A stretch of DNA of 64,000 nt, from contig DVFL01000008.1 in NCBI GenBank assembly GCA_018713255.1, positions 1 through 64,000 of the forward strand, written 5' to 3'. This DNA comes from Candidatus Cottocaccamicrobium excrementipullorum. Lineage in GTDB: Bacteria; Bacillota; Clostridia; Lachnospirales; Lachnospiraceae. Below are positions 25,298 to 35,358 of the stretch, one piece after another (position 1 is the stretch's first letter; every line of letters starts with the position of its first letter). Both the position numbers and the translations under genes were made by a program. The notes beneath the pieces were generated by a model. The model had not been told where the DNA came from, did no database searches, and was given only the letters and a program-made list of their open reading frames with translations.

Positions 25298-26517
25298 TTC
25301 TCCCTTTCCCCCTTCCAGAAGTCTTCTGTCTCGCTGATGAGAAATTCCATCTGAAGTTTCGGATCTCCTTCTTCCTGCCATTTTTTTTGCAGCCGTTCCA
25401 GAATTCGTCCTTCCCGGCCGATCAGCGCGTCTAAAAACATGATCAAGAACTGATTTTTGCTGTATCGGGTGAATACATCGCTGCGGCGGATAGAGCGGCT
25501 GAGAAATTCAGAAAATTCTTTTTGGGAATCTTCCTCCCCCATCTCTTCCTGCTCTTCTTCCAGGCCTTTGGCGGTGCAGAGCATCAGATAATTGGACTTT
25601 GTTTCCTGGTGAGGCAGTCTGGCAAACATATGGTACAGATCCATAAAAATCGGGAGACTGCAGAAATACGGTCCTTTCCGTCTGTCCTTTTCCTGCATTT
25701 CCTGGCGGATTCGATTTAACGCGCCGGCAGCATAGTAAAGACCCTTTTCCTGGTTCCAGTATTTCTCCATTACCTGGTCTAAAGCGTCTGATCCCAGCTC
25801 TTCTTGAAAAATCTTCTGGGAAGCCTCGTAAACCTTCAAGGCTTCTTTTCTCCGATTAAGCTTTAAAAGACATTCGATCACCACCGGCTGCCATTCATCG
25901 TAAGGATGAATCTGGCTGGCCGTCTCCGCAAACTCCAGCATCTCTTCATACGCTCCCTTTTCTCTGAGTATCTGACAAAGTCTGGTGAGACACTGGTAAT
26001 ACTGCTTCTGATAATAAGCGCTTTCTGTCATCACCCATTCTTCCCCTCGCAGAGCGGGGAGGAATTCTCCACGGTAAACGCTGCAGAACTGGCGCAGCAG
26101 CGAGAGCTGCCCCTCCTCTGAATGTTCTGTCCCCATGGTTTTCAGCAGCTGGTCCAGTCTTCCTGTATCTGACTGAATAGAATAATCCAGAGTAAAATAG
26201 TAGATGTCTCCAGATTTCACAATGTATTTTCCCGGGGGATAGCCCAGCTGACAGAGACGCTTGCGCAGCAGATAAACCTGCTGGTTTAAATTTCTCTCTG
26301 GCCGCTCCGGCTCTTTCCCTTCCATATTGATAACCCGAAACAAAGCTCTCCGGTTCAGTCCCTGGTCTCCCGCTTTCAGCAACGCCAGCATAATCTGCCC
26401 CATTTTACTCTGCATATTGCCCATAGCCGGAAGTTCTCCCTGAGAAAACGTCAAAGAAAATCCACCTAGAAAAGCGGCGTAAAACTGCCCGGACTGCTCT
26501 TGTCTCACGTTCTCCAT
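25294..26517 (-). CDS. SARP/BTAD-type transcriptional regulator with a degenerate GGDEF-like C-terminal domain
   Basis: About 407 residues. An OmpR-like winged-helix N-terminus (LNRRALFRVI, then RNLNQQVYLLRKRL) is followed by a bacterial transcriptional activator (TPR-like) domain: FCSVYRGEFLPAL and EEMLEFAETASQIHPYDEW, then KEALKVYEAS. The last ~120 residues resemble a GGDEF fold (RSIRRSDVFTRYSKNQFLIM), but the active-site GGDEF is YSKNQF, so no diguanylate cyclase activity is expected. The start at ATG 26517 has AGGGG 7 bases upstream. It lies immediately upstream of the EPS operon on the same strand and is the best local candidate for its regulator. Confidence 0.8.
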   Translation of the reverse strand: MENVRQEQSGQFYAAFLGGFSLTFSQGELPAMGNMQSKMGQIMLALLKAGDQGLNRRALFRVINMEGKEPERPERNLNQQVYLLRKRLCQLGYPPGKYIVKSGDIYYFTLDYSIQSDTGRLDQLLKTMGTEHSEEGQLSLLRQFCSVYRGEFLPALRGEEWVMTESAYYQKQYYQCLTRLCQILREKGAYEEMLEFAETASQIHPYDEWQPVVIECLLKLNRRKEALKVYEASQKIFQEELGSDALDQVMEKYWNQEKGLYYAAGALNRIRQEMQEKDRRKGPYFCSLPIFMDLYHMFARLPHQETKSNYLMLCTAKGLEEEQEEMGEEDSQKEFSEFLSRSIRRSDVFTRYSKNQFLIMFLDALIGREGRILERLQKKWQEEGDPKLQMEFLISETEDFWKGEREK

Positions 26518-26691
26518 CTCCTTCCCCTGTCTTAACTGACAAGCGCCAACACATCCAACTGTCCATGCCATACTATATCACAACGATCTCAAAAAAAGCA
26601 TTTCATTTCATGTTATTTTTAACATTTTTAACGTTTTTTTTCTGTATTTTAACAGATTTAGACTCTTCATTCCCTTTTTTCCGCAAAAAAA

Positions 26692-26735
26692 CAGCCCCAG
26701 ACCAGGAGTTTCTCCTGGCCTGGGACTGTTTAGGA
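26692..26735 (-). terminator. Intrinsic terminator of the hrcA–dnaJ operon
   Basis: Stem of about 18 pairs with two mismatches (arms around 26696–26713 and 26718–26735), followed on the minus strand by a run of seven Ts. It lies 16 bases after the dnaJ stop. Confidence 0.85.
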
Positions 26736-26750
26736 CCCTGCCTTGATCAA

Positions 26751-27890
26751 TTATTTAAATAATCCTTTTTTCTTATGCTTCTCCGGCTCCGGGTATACGC
26801 CGGTCATGGCTTCGTCAAAGCGGCGAAGGGCTTCTTTCTGTGCTTCATTCATCCGCTCAGGTACCTGCACCACTAAGGTCACGTAATGGTCCCCCCGCAC
26901 ATTCCGGTTGCGCAGCGAGGGAACGCCCTTGCCTTTTAAGCGGATCTTGGTATCCGTCTGAGTTCCCGGCTTCACCTCATACTCCACTTCTCCGTCCACA
27001 GTCTTAATGCGGATAGGACCGCCTAAGGCTGCCTTGGCGAAGGAGATGGGTACGGTGGAGAAGATGCTGGTATCCTGACGCTTGAAAATGGGGTGCTGGG
27101 ACACTACTGCCTCTACCAGCAAATCTCCTCTCTCCCCTCCGTTCACTCCTGGCTCTCCGGCTCCGGCCAGACGGACGGACTGACCGTTGTCGATGCCTGC
27201 TGGGATAGATACCTTGAATTTCTTCCGTACAGTCTTATATCCAGTGCCGTAGCAGTCGGGGCACTTCTCCTTGATCACCTTGCCGGTGCCGCCGCACTCA
27301 GGACAGGTCTGCACATTCTGAACCTGACCGAAGAAGGACTGCTGAACGTAGGTAATCTTTCCTCTGCCGTTGCACTTGGTACAGGTGACAGGAGAGGTTC
27401 CTGCCTTCGCTCCTGTGCCATGACAGCTGCGGCATTCTTCTTTATAATTAACCTCAATTTCCTTCTCGCAGCCAAAGATTGCCTCCTCAAAGGTAATCCG
27501 CACCGCAGTGCGCACATTGGCTCCCCGCATGGGTCCGTTGCTGGCCCGGCTTCTGCTTCTTCCGCCGCCGAATAAATCGCCGAAAATATCGCCGAAAATA
27601 TCCCCCATATCTGCGGAATTAAAGTCGAATCCGCCGAATCCGCTGCCGCCGCCGGCTCCGCCGTCAAAGGCCGCATGGCCGAACTGGTCGTACTGCTGAC
27701 GCTTCTGGGGATCGCTTAACACGCTGTAAGCCTCCGAAGCCTCTTTAAATTTCTCTGCTGCCGCAGCGTCTCCCGGATTGGCGTCGGGATGATATTTTTT
27801 CGCCAGGGCACGGTATGCTTTTTTGATGGCGGCCTCGTCAGCGTCTCTGGGGACGCCTAAGACCTCATAATAATCTCTCTTCTCTGCCAT
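26751..27890 (-). CDS. dnaJ: Chaperone DnaJ
   Basis: Hsp40 co-chaperone that stimulates DnaK ATPase. J domain at the N-terminus ([20 protein letters not shown], with HPD in KKYHPDAN). A Gly/Phe-rich linker follows ([16 protein letters not shown]). Four zinc-binding CxxCxGxG repeats are [24 protein letters not shown] and CPDCYGTG. Then the substrate-binding beta domains. About 379 residues. The start is ATG 27890 with AGGA 8 bases upstream; an upstream start at 27935 would add unrelated residues. Confidence 0.97.
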   Translation of the reverse strand: MAEKRDYYEVLGVPRDADEAAIKKAYRALAKKYHPDANPGDAAAAEKFKEASEAYSVLSDPQKRQQYDQFGHAAFDGGAGGGSGFGGFDFNSADMGDIFGDIFGDLFGGGRSRSRASNGPMRGANVRTAVRITFEEAIFGCEKEIEVNYKEECRSCHGTGAKAGTSPVTCTKCNGRGKITYVQQSFFGQVQNVQTCPECGGTGKVIKEKCPDCYGTGYKTVRKKFKVSIPAGIDNGQSVRLAGAGEPGVNGGERGDLLVEAVVSQHPIFKRQDTSIFSTVPISFAKAALGGPIRIKTVDGEVEYEVKPGTQTDTKIRLKGKGVPSLRNRNVRGDHYVTLVVQVPERMNEAQKEALRRFDEAMTGVYPEPEKHKKKGLFK

Positions 27891-27960
27891 AATGATATTC
27901 CTGATCCTCTCATCCTGTGTCAGGGCCGCATCCAAGCATCCGCCCTGGGTCTATAATGGA

Positions 27961-28020
27961 CTTAAACTGAAACAGCAGTTTAAGCGCAACACAGAGAGCC
28001 CGGCTGGGCCGGACTCTCTT
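27961..28020. other. Two hairpins in the dnaK–dnaJ intergenic region
   Basis: A perfect 9-bp stem (27961–27969 with 27976–27984) and a GC-rich stem (27996–28007 with 28009–28020, one mismatch). Neither is followed by a clear T-run, so processing, mRNA stability or partial attenuation between dnaK and dnaJ is more likely than full termination. Confidence 0.55.
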
Positions 28021-28038
28021 GATGTGTTATTTACTATC

Positions 28039-29940
<1,902 letters not shown>

Positions 29941-29969
29941 TTAATCTTTGTGACATTTATTGCAGCTGT

Positions 29970-29998
29970 TCAGGACGCCTATCTTCTCGCCGTCCTGA
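29970..29998. other. Hairpin between grpE and dnaK
   Basis: 8-bp perfect arms (TCAGGACG at 29970–29977 and its complement at 29991–29998), 13-base loop. No T-run follows, so an internal processing or stability element is more likely than a terminator. Confidence 0.5.
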
Positions 29999-30005
29999 GC
30001 TGTTG

Positions 30006-30674
30006 CTAATTTGCTACCTGGACCATGCTGTGGCGAACCACGCTGTCCCGGTACATGTAACCTTTTTGAAGCTCCTGGGCAACAATATTTTCTCCCAGGT
30101 TTTCATCTTCTATATGCATCACGGCGTTGTGGAAATTAGGATCGAATTCTTTTCCTTCCGCCTCGATGGGGGTAACTCCAAGATCTTCCAGAGTCTTGAC
30201 AAACTGCCGGCAGATCTTCTCCATCCCTTCGGCTACGGGAGTGTTCTTCTCCTCCTCCGGGATAGCGGCGATGCCCCGCTCCAGGTTATCCAAAATCGGA
30301 AGCATCTTTTCGATCACATCTTTTGCGCCGATCTCGTACATGGAGGATTTCTCCTTCTCTGTACGTTTGCGGAAATTATCGAACTCAGCCATGGTCCGCT
30401 TCAGGCGGTCGGTGAGTTCGTCAATCTTCTCATCTTTCGGATCTTTCTTCTCTTTCTTGCGGAAAAATCCTTTTTTCTCATCAGATGAAGAGGTCTGGGC
30501 CTTCTCCTGGGTCTGAGAATCATCCTTAGGATTTCCCTCGGTCTTCTCTTCTCCGCCGGCCTTCTCCTCTGTGGACTCCTGAGAGCCTTCCGTCTCCCCG
30601 CTGGGAGCGGTGTCCTTCTCCTCCAGATCTGGACAGCCCTCCTGAGCTTTCTCTTTATCTTTAATTTCTTCCAT
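30006..30674 (-). CDS. grpE: Nucleotide exchange factor GrpE
   Basis: 222 residues. Long, highly charged disordered N-terminus (residues 1–~70: E/K/S/T-rich), a long coiled coil (DEKIDELTDRLKRTMAEFDN), then the GrpE core (NFRKRTEKEKSSMYEIGAKD; EGKEFDPNFHNAVMHI) and the beta-domain end GYMYRDSVVRHSMVQVAN. It releases ADP from DnaK. RBS AAAGGTGAT just upstream. Second gene of the operon. Confidence 0.96.
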   Translation of the reverse strand: MEEIKDKEKAQEGCPDLEEKDTAPSGETEGSQESTEEKAGGEEKTEGNPKDDSQTQEKAQTSSSDEKKGFFRKKEKKDPKDEKIDELTDRLKRTMAEFDNFRKRTEKEKSSMYEIGAKDVIEKMLPILDNLERGIAAIPEEEKNTPVAEGMEKICRQFVKTLEDLGVTPIEAEGKEFDPNFHNAVMHIEDENLGENIVAQELQKGYMYRDSVVRHSMVQVAN

Positions 30675-30729
30675 GGTTAATCACCTTTCATTCTTTCCAG
30701 CCAGTGTGCTGGCGCTGTCAGTCAGTGCA

Positions 30730-31785
30730 CTAGCTTCCTCCATCCTTATCCGGACGGTTGAATGCTGTGTCCAGCTGTTTCATCACATTCCGCAGGGTGC
30801 TGACTACTTTATCGTAGTCCATCCGCTTGGGGCCGATAATTCCAATGGTGCCCCGCAGTCCGTCGCCTAATACATAGTTGGCGGTGACCACGCTGCAGTC
30901 CTTCATAGTCTGTACCGGCATCTCATCGCCGATATAAACCTGAATGCCTGTTCCCGCGTTCTCCTCCTGGGCGTTCACATCTGTAATCAGCTCCTGAAGC
31001 ATATCCTTCTCTTCAAAGGCGCTTAACAGCTTGCTGGCCTTGTCTCCGTCGCTTAGCTCCGGATACTTGAAAATATTGGTCGCGCCGCTGGTATAAATAG
31101 GAAAGTTCTCTTCCTCCGCCTTCACCGCCTCGGCAATCCGGGTCAATACCTCTTCCACAATATCCTGATTGGGGCCGGCCTGCTCCTTCATCCGGGAGAT
31201 GGCGCTTAAATTAATCTGGTCAATGGCCAGACCATTTAAGGTGCTGTTTAACAGGATGTTCAGATTAAGAATATCCTGCTGGTCAATGGGCCGGTTGAGA
31301 GGAAGCATGGTATTTTTAATAATGTTTCCTTCCAGCACTAGAACCATCAGAAGCTTCTCCTCATCTACCTTGGACAACTGGATGAATTTCAGTTTATTCT
31401 GATGATACTGAGGTCCGCTGATCAATGCGGTGTAGTTGGTATTGGTGGCAAGCATCTGAACCAGCCGCTTCAGCACCAGCTCCAGACGGTCTACCCTCTG
31501 GATCATCAGCTCCTGCACCTGGTTCATCTCCTGGTCCTTCTCCTCCATCAGCTGGTCTACGTAAAATCGGTAGCCCTTATCTGAGGGGATCCTGCCTGCG
31601 GAAGTATGGGGCTGAATAATATATCCCATCTCCTCCAGATCGGACATTTCATTCCGAATGGTGGCAGAACTGAGCTTCAAATCGGAGTACTTGGAAATGG
31701 TTCTGGAACCAACCGGCTCTCCGGTTTCCAAATAGGTCTTGATGATCGCCTTTAAGATGGTAACCTTCCTTCCGTCTAACTCCAT
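30730..31785 (-). CDS. hrcA: Heat-inducible transcription repressor HrcA
   Basis: 351 residues. N-terminal winged helix (LKAIIKTYLETGEPVGSRTI; LSSATIRNEMSDLEEMGYI), then the HrcA central domain (PHTSAGRIPSDKGYRFYVDQ) and C-terminal GTIGIIGPKRMDYDKVVSTL. It represses its own operon by binding CIRCE, which lies 42 bases upstream of the start. First gene of hrcA–grpE–dnaK–dnaJ. Confidence 0.97.
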   Translation of the reverse strand: MELDGRKVTILKAIIKTYLETGEPVGSRTISKYSDLKLSSATIRNEMSDLEEMGYIIQPHTSAGRIPSDKGYRFYVDQLMEEKDQEMNQVQELMIQRVDRLELVLKRLVQMLATNTNYTALISGPQYHQNKLKFIQLSKVDEEKLLMVLVLEGNIIKNTMLPLNRPIDQQDILNLNILLNSTLNGLAIDQINLSAISRMKEQAGPNQDIVEEVLTRIAEAVKAEEENFPIYTSGATNIFKYPELSDGDKASKLLSAFEEKDMLQELITDVNAQEENAGTGIQVYIGDEMPVQTMKDCSVVTANYVLGDGLRGTIGIIGPKRMDYDKVVSTLRNVMKQLDTAFNRPDKDGGS

Positions 31786-31827
31786 CCACTCTCACTCCTT
31801 TTTTGTCTCTATGTGCTTTTTGTTTTG

Positions 31828-31854
31828 TTAGCACTCAATATCATCGAGTGCTAA
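31828..31854 (-). promoter_or_regulatory. CIRCE operator
   Basis: Perfect 9-9-9 inverted repeat: TTAGCACTC at 31828–31836 and GAGTGCTAA at 31846–31854. It lies directly downstream of the hrcA -10 box, the usual place for HrcA repression. Confidence 0.97.
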
Positions 31855-31868
31855 TTTCTACATAAGTT

Positions 31869-31897
31869 AATATATTACATTCTATATTATTTGTCAA
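31869..31897 (-). promoter_or_regulatory. Promoter of the hrcA operon
   Basis: Minus-strand TTGACA (31892–31897), 17-base spacer, TATATT (31869–31874). The predicted transcript start would fall just before or inside CIRCE. Confidence 0.85.
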
Positions 31898-31935
31898 TAG
31901 GGAATTTAAAAAATTTCTGGCGATATCCTGCCGCC

Positions 31936-31963
31936 TTGACATTTAACTGTTTTGTAATATAAT
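31936..31963 (+). promoter_or_regulatory. Promoter of the first 3D-domain protein gene
   Basis: TTGACA (31936–31941), 16-base spacer, TATAAT (31958–31963). It overlaps a WalR-like direct repeat (TGTAAT at 31953–31958, AGTAAC at 31964–31969, one mismatch from consensus). Divergent from the hrcA promoter. Confidence 0.8.
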
Positions 31964-32054
31964 AGTAACCATGTTATCATAATTGTAATTTTTCTTTCGC
32001 AATTCTGCTACTTTTGCCATATTTGCAAGTTTTTCCGATTGAGAGGTGCATATA

Positions 32055-32888
32055 ATGAGAAAGTTTATAACATCCGGCTTAAAAAGTCTGCTGCTTGCTG
32101 CCGCAGGCACGGCGCTTTTCTCATTCCCTGCCTGGGCGTTCAGCATTCGGGGAGAGATTACCCAAGTTGATGCCGGAGGCGTTTCCGGATGGGCATGGAA
32201 TAAGGAAGATACTAATGACGTTCAGACTGTAGAGGTACATATTTTAGAGGAGGGAAATCCAGAACCGATAAAGTACCTTAAGACTGCCGCCGACAACTTC
32301 AGCCAGTCTCTGGAAGACGAGATTAATGACGGCTGGCACTGCTTTTCCGTCGATGTGGACTGGTCAGCTCTGGAGGGACAGGATTTTAAGGTTCGAGCCT
32401 ACGCCGTAAAGGATGGAAAGTATTATACCCTTGGCGACACCATCAGCTACAGCAAATCTTCCGGCTCTTCTGCCAAAGCTGCTTCCTCTGCTGCCTCTTC
32501 GGCAAAGGCTTCTTCCGCAAAAGCCTCTTCCTCTGGATCAGCGGCAGCTTCTTCCACAGCGGCAGCCTCAAGCCAGACAGCAAAGGCTTCTTCCTCTGGG
32601 CTTACTTCCCTGGGCGTCTTTACCACCAGCGGCTACTGCGGCTGCCCGGATTGCTCTAAGGGAAACAACCTTACCTATGCCGGCACCGTTCCCCAGGAAG
32701 GCCGGACAATCTCAGCAGATCTTAATCTTCTCCCCCTGGGCACCAAGGTAATGATCGACGGAGTGGTGTACACCGTTGAAGATACCGGGTCCAATGTGGA
32801 AGGAAACTGGATCGACATTTATTACAGCAGCCACGATTCTGCCTGGGCTCACGGCTTAAAACAGCAGGAAGTTTTCCTAGTTCAGTAA
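32055..32888 (+). CDS. Secreted 3D-domain protein (MltA/RpfB-like double-psi beta-barrel), copy 1
   Basis: About 277 residues. Signal peptide (LKSLLLAAAGTALFSFPAWA), then a beta domain with VSGWAWNKEDTNDVQTVEVH, a Ser/Ala/Lys linker of ~45 residues (residues ~138–185), and a C-terminal 3D domain. The three aspartates are in ISADLNLLPLGTKVMIDG, TVEDTG and WIDIYY. A Y-C-x-C-x-x-C cluster (GYCGCPDCSKG) opens the domain. 3D domains act on peptidoglycan in lytic transglycosylase-like and resuscitation factors; the enzymatic role here is inferred. The start is ATG 32055 with GAGAGGTG upstream. Confidence 0.85.
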   Translation: MRKFITSGLKSLLLAAAGTALFSFPAWAFSIRGEITQVDAGGVSGWAWNKEDTNDVQTVEVHILEEGNPEPIKYLKTAADNFSQSLEDEINDGWHCFSVDVDWSALEGQDFKVRAYAVKDGKYYTLGDTISYSKSSGSSAKAASSAASSAKASSAKASSSGSAAASSTAAASSQTAKASSSGLTSLGVFTTSGYCGCPDCSKGNNLTYAGTVPQEGRTISADLNLLPLGTKVMIDGVVYTVEDTGSNVEGNWIDIYYSSHDSAWAHGLKQQEVFLVQ

Positions 32889-33085
32889 ATAAACCACAAA
32901 CTTTCCTGGGATTCTTCCCGGGAAATGTTGTTTTCCTGGCCTGGTTTTCCCCAGCCTAAAAATCTCATCGCAAATTCTCATAAAATTCATCGGCAAACTC
33001 TCGGTTATTTCCGTGATTTTGCCGTTTTTTCTTTTCTCCTGTCAGATTCTCCCAGCCTTTTGCTTTATCCAATTAACGCAGTGAA

Positions 33086-33113
33086 TTGACAATTTCAAAA
33101 TATAGTGTAAAAT
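33086..33113 (+). promoter_or_regulatory. Promoter of the second 3D-domain protein gene
   Basis: TTGACA (33086–33091), 16-base spacer, TAAAAT (33108–33113). Confidence 0.7.
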
Positions 33114-33130
33114 AGGCAATGCTTGTGATT

Positions 33131-33147
33131 GTTACAAAAGTATTACA
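33131..33147 (-). promoter_or_regulatory. WalR-box-like direct repeat
   Basis: On the minus strand TGTAAT-N5-TGTAAC, an exact fit to the known WalR consensus TGTWAH-N5-TGTWAH. It sits about 10–27 bases past the predicted transcript start of a cell-wall-type gene. Confidence 0.45.
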
Positions 33148-33363
33148 CATTTTTATTTTTTGTGTTAATATTCGGTGACAGTTTAGTGCAGCGCAGAAAC
33201 AAGTACAAAAACAGGCCTTTAGCCGGCAAGAAGATGCGCCGTCCTGAACAGTTACCCTTTCTGTTTTGGATCTTTCCAGTAGGACATTCCCCCAGGAAAG
33301 ACGTAAAACAGCAGACAACTGCAATGGCTGCGCCTCTGGCGCGCAAAGAAAGGATGTATTACC

Positions 33364-34062
33364 ATGAACATGAAAACTGTAAAAATTTGTTTGATACAAA
33401 TGATTGCCGCCGCTGTGCTGAGTCTGGGCTTAAGTATTACCGCCCTGGCCGCCCAGGTACACGGCAATGTGGACGAGATCCATGAAGACTCCATCTCCGG
33501 ATGGGCATGGGACGCCCAGGCTCCAGATGTTCCCCTTACGGTACAGATTACCATCACCGATGCCCAAGGCAGCCTGATTCATCAGGAAACGGCTGAAGCT
33601 TCTCTTCAGCGGGACGATGTGGCTGCCAGCGGCTACGGAAGCGGCGCCTGCGGCTTCAGCCTTCCTGTAGACTGGTTCGGCCTTCCCGACGGAGCCTACA
33701 CCGTCCAGGTCACCGCTGCCGGCCAGACCATCGGCGGCACCCGTCAGTACTACAAAGGCCAGCCCGCCCTTCGTTCTCTGGGCGTATTTAAAACTACCGG
33801 CTACTGCCCTTGTGATTCCTGCTCAGGAGGATGGGGACGGCTCACCAGCACCGGCGCCGTAGCCACTGCCGGCCATACCATCGCCGTAGATCCTAACGTT
33901 ATCCCCTACGGCACCAAGGTAATGATCAATGGGGTTGTGTATACCGCTGAGGACCGGGGCGGCGGAGTCAAGGGAAACCATATTGATATTTTCTACAACA
34001 CCCACGGAGAGACCAGAGCTCAGGGAACTCAGTACGCAGAAGTCTTCGTTCTGGATGCTTAA
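33364..34062 (+). CDS. Secreted 3D-domain protein, copy 2
   Basis: 232 residues and a clear paralogue of the gene at 32055. Signal peptide (ICLIQMIAAAVLSLGLSITA to ALAA), N-terminal beta domain with SISGWAWDAQAPDVPLTVQI, then directly, without the Ser/Ala linker, the 3D domain: TGYCPCDSCSGG, VAVDP-type IAVDPNVIPYGTKVMING, TAEDRGGG and HIDIFYN. Probably a peptidoglycan-acting or wall-remodelling protein. It has its own promoter and a long leader. The start at ATG 33364 follows AAAGAAAGGATG; an ATG two codons later is equally possible. Confidence 0.85.
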   Translation: MNMKTVKICLIQMIAAAVLSLGLSITALAAQVHGNVDEIHEDSISGWAWDAQAPDVPLTVQITITDAQGSLIHQETAEASLQRDDVAASGYGSGACGFSLPVDWFGLPDGAYTVQVTAAGQTIGGTRQYYKGQPALRSLGVFKTTGYCPCDSCSGGWGRLTSTGAVATAGHTIAVDPNVIPYGTKVMINGVVYTAEDRGGGVKGNHIDIFYNTHGETRAQGTQYAEVFVLDA

Positions 34063-34081
34063 TTCTTTTATCACGAAAAAA

Positions 34082-34129
34082 ATGAGCAGCTTTCTGCTGG
34101 ATTATTTAATCCAGCAGAAAGCTGCTCAT
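34082..34129. terminator. Intrinsic terminator overlapping the hemW 3' end
   Basis: 22-bp perfect stem (34082–34103 and 34108–34129), 4-base loop. The minus-strand transcript continues into seven Ts, so it terminates hemW. The hemW stop codon (34106–34108) is at the loop and its last seven codons form one arm. It also separates the convergent 3D-domain gene. Confidence 0.92.
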
Positions 34130-35353
34130 CACATAATTGCTCACATCAATTCCCCATTCGGTGAGGGCCGCCCGCCCGTCTTTAATCACAAGAAGTCCAT
34201 TCTGAACCATCTGTTCCATCACCGAACCGTACACCTGCTCCATGGGGATTCCAAATTTTTCAGCAAAAACCGCCGCCGACACGCCTTCCATCATCCGCAG
34301 TCCCAGGAACATAAATTCTTCCATCTGTTCCTTCCTGCTCTGGACATGAATCTCACCATGAAGCCGTTCCAGGCCGTCTAAAGAAAAATCAAGGCTTTGA
34401 TAAGCGTTTAAATCCGGCTCATTGGAAAACCGCCGCCCGTCCACATAAGAGGAAGCTCCTAACCCCAGACCTAAATACTCCGCTCCAGTCCAGTAGCCTA
34501 TATTGTGCCGGCACTCTTTCCCCGGACGGGAGTAATTGGAAATCTCGTAGCGGCGGTATCCAGCCTCCTCCAAAAAGGTTTTCGTCAGCCGGTACATCTG
34601 CCGTTCTTCCTCTTCATCAGCAAGGGGCGGCCAGGCGGACAAGGGATCGGACAAATCCTTAATCTGGATTCCCTCCTCCTTCTGACGCTCTCTTTTTTTC
34701 TTCCCATCTGCCTTCTGGCTGCCTTCCGGGAGATAATGGTCGCCGAAGGGGGTTCCTTCTTCCACAATTAAACTGTAGGCGGAGATATGCTCCGGCTTCA
34801 GCATAATCACCTTACGCACCGTGTTCCGCCAGGATTCGGCGCTCTGGCCGGGGATAGCGCTCATTAAATCCACGTTAATGTTAGAAAATCCTGCCATCCT
34901 GGCCGCCTGAAAGCTGAGCAGGAAATCCTCGAAGGTATGAATCCGTCCCAGATGTTTAAGCTCGTCGTTGTTGGCGGACTGAAGGCCTAAGCTTAACCGG
35001 TTGATCCCTGCCTGCCGGTAAGCGGCAAGCTTTCCGCCCAGCCTGGTGCCGGGATTGGCCTCAAGGGTGATCTCCGCCCCTTCCTCCACATGGAACACCC
35101 GCCGCACCGTCTGCATTAACATGGTGATCTGCTCCGGCTCCAGGGAGGAGGGAGTTCCTCCCCCGATGAAAATGGTTTTTACCCGGTAATCCTCATACCA
35201 GGGACCGGAAAACAGAATCTCGCACCGGAGCTGATCCATGTATTCCGCCTGCACCCTGGAAGCTGCCGGAAAGGATAAAAAATCGCAGTAAAGACATTTC
35301 TTCACGCAGAAGGGAATATGGATATACAGCTCTAACTCTTTCTTACCGTTCAT
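34106..35353 (-). CDS. hemW: HemW, radical-SAM heme chaperone (CPO-like)
   Basis: 415 residues. Radical SAM motif YIHIPFCVKKCLYCDF (CxxxCxxC) at residues ~9–25, FIGGGTPSSLEPEQ, and LSLGLQSANNDELKHLGRIH. The HemW C-terminal domain ends WGIDVSNYVMSSFLLD. A Lys/Glu-rich insertion (residues ~218–245, KADGKKKRERQKEEG) is longer than usual. The family was once annotated as oxygen-independent coproporphyrinogen oxidase but functions in heme trafficking. Six bases after lepA. Confidence 0.94.
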   Translation of the reverse strand: MNGKKELELYIHIPFCVKKCLYCDFLSFPAASRVQAEYMDQLRCEILFSGPWYEDYRVKTIFIGGGTPSSLEPEQITMLMQTVRRVFHVEEGAEITLEANPGTRLGGKLAAYRQAGINRLSLGLQSANNDELKHLGRIHTFEDFLLSFQAARMAGFSNINVDLMSAIPGQSAESWRNTVRKVIMLKPEHISAYSLIVEEGTPFGDHYLPEGSQKADGKKKRERQKEEGIQIKDLSDPLSAWPPLADEEEERQMYRLTKTFLEEAGYRRYEISNYSRPGKECRHNIGYWTGAEYLGLGLGASSYVDGRRFSNEPDLNAYQSLDFSLDGLERLHGEIHVQSRKEQMEEFMFLGLRMMEGVSAAVFAEKFGIPMEQVYGSVMEQMVQNGLLVIKDGRAALTEWGIDVSNYVMSSFLLD

Positions 35354-35358
35354 GATTC

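Larger units (their letters stand above)
32889..33363 (+). other. Intergenic region with terminator, promoter and long 5' leader
   Basis: Holds a hairpin after copy 1 (32902–32925, TTTCCTGGG arms, followed by a T-rich stretch), a promoter at 33086–33113 and a ~240-base leader before copy 2. The leader has a direct repeat resembling a WalR box and several short GC-rich helices, but I do not recognise a known riboswitch. Confidence 0.6.

Noticed and set aside
33120-33363. Known c-di-AMP or c-di-GMP riboswitch
   Set aside because: The conserved blocks of those classes are not present, so I only report an unassigned leader.
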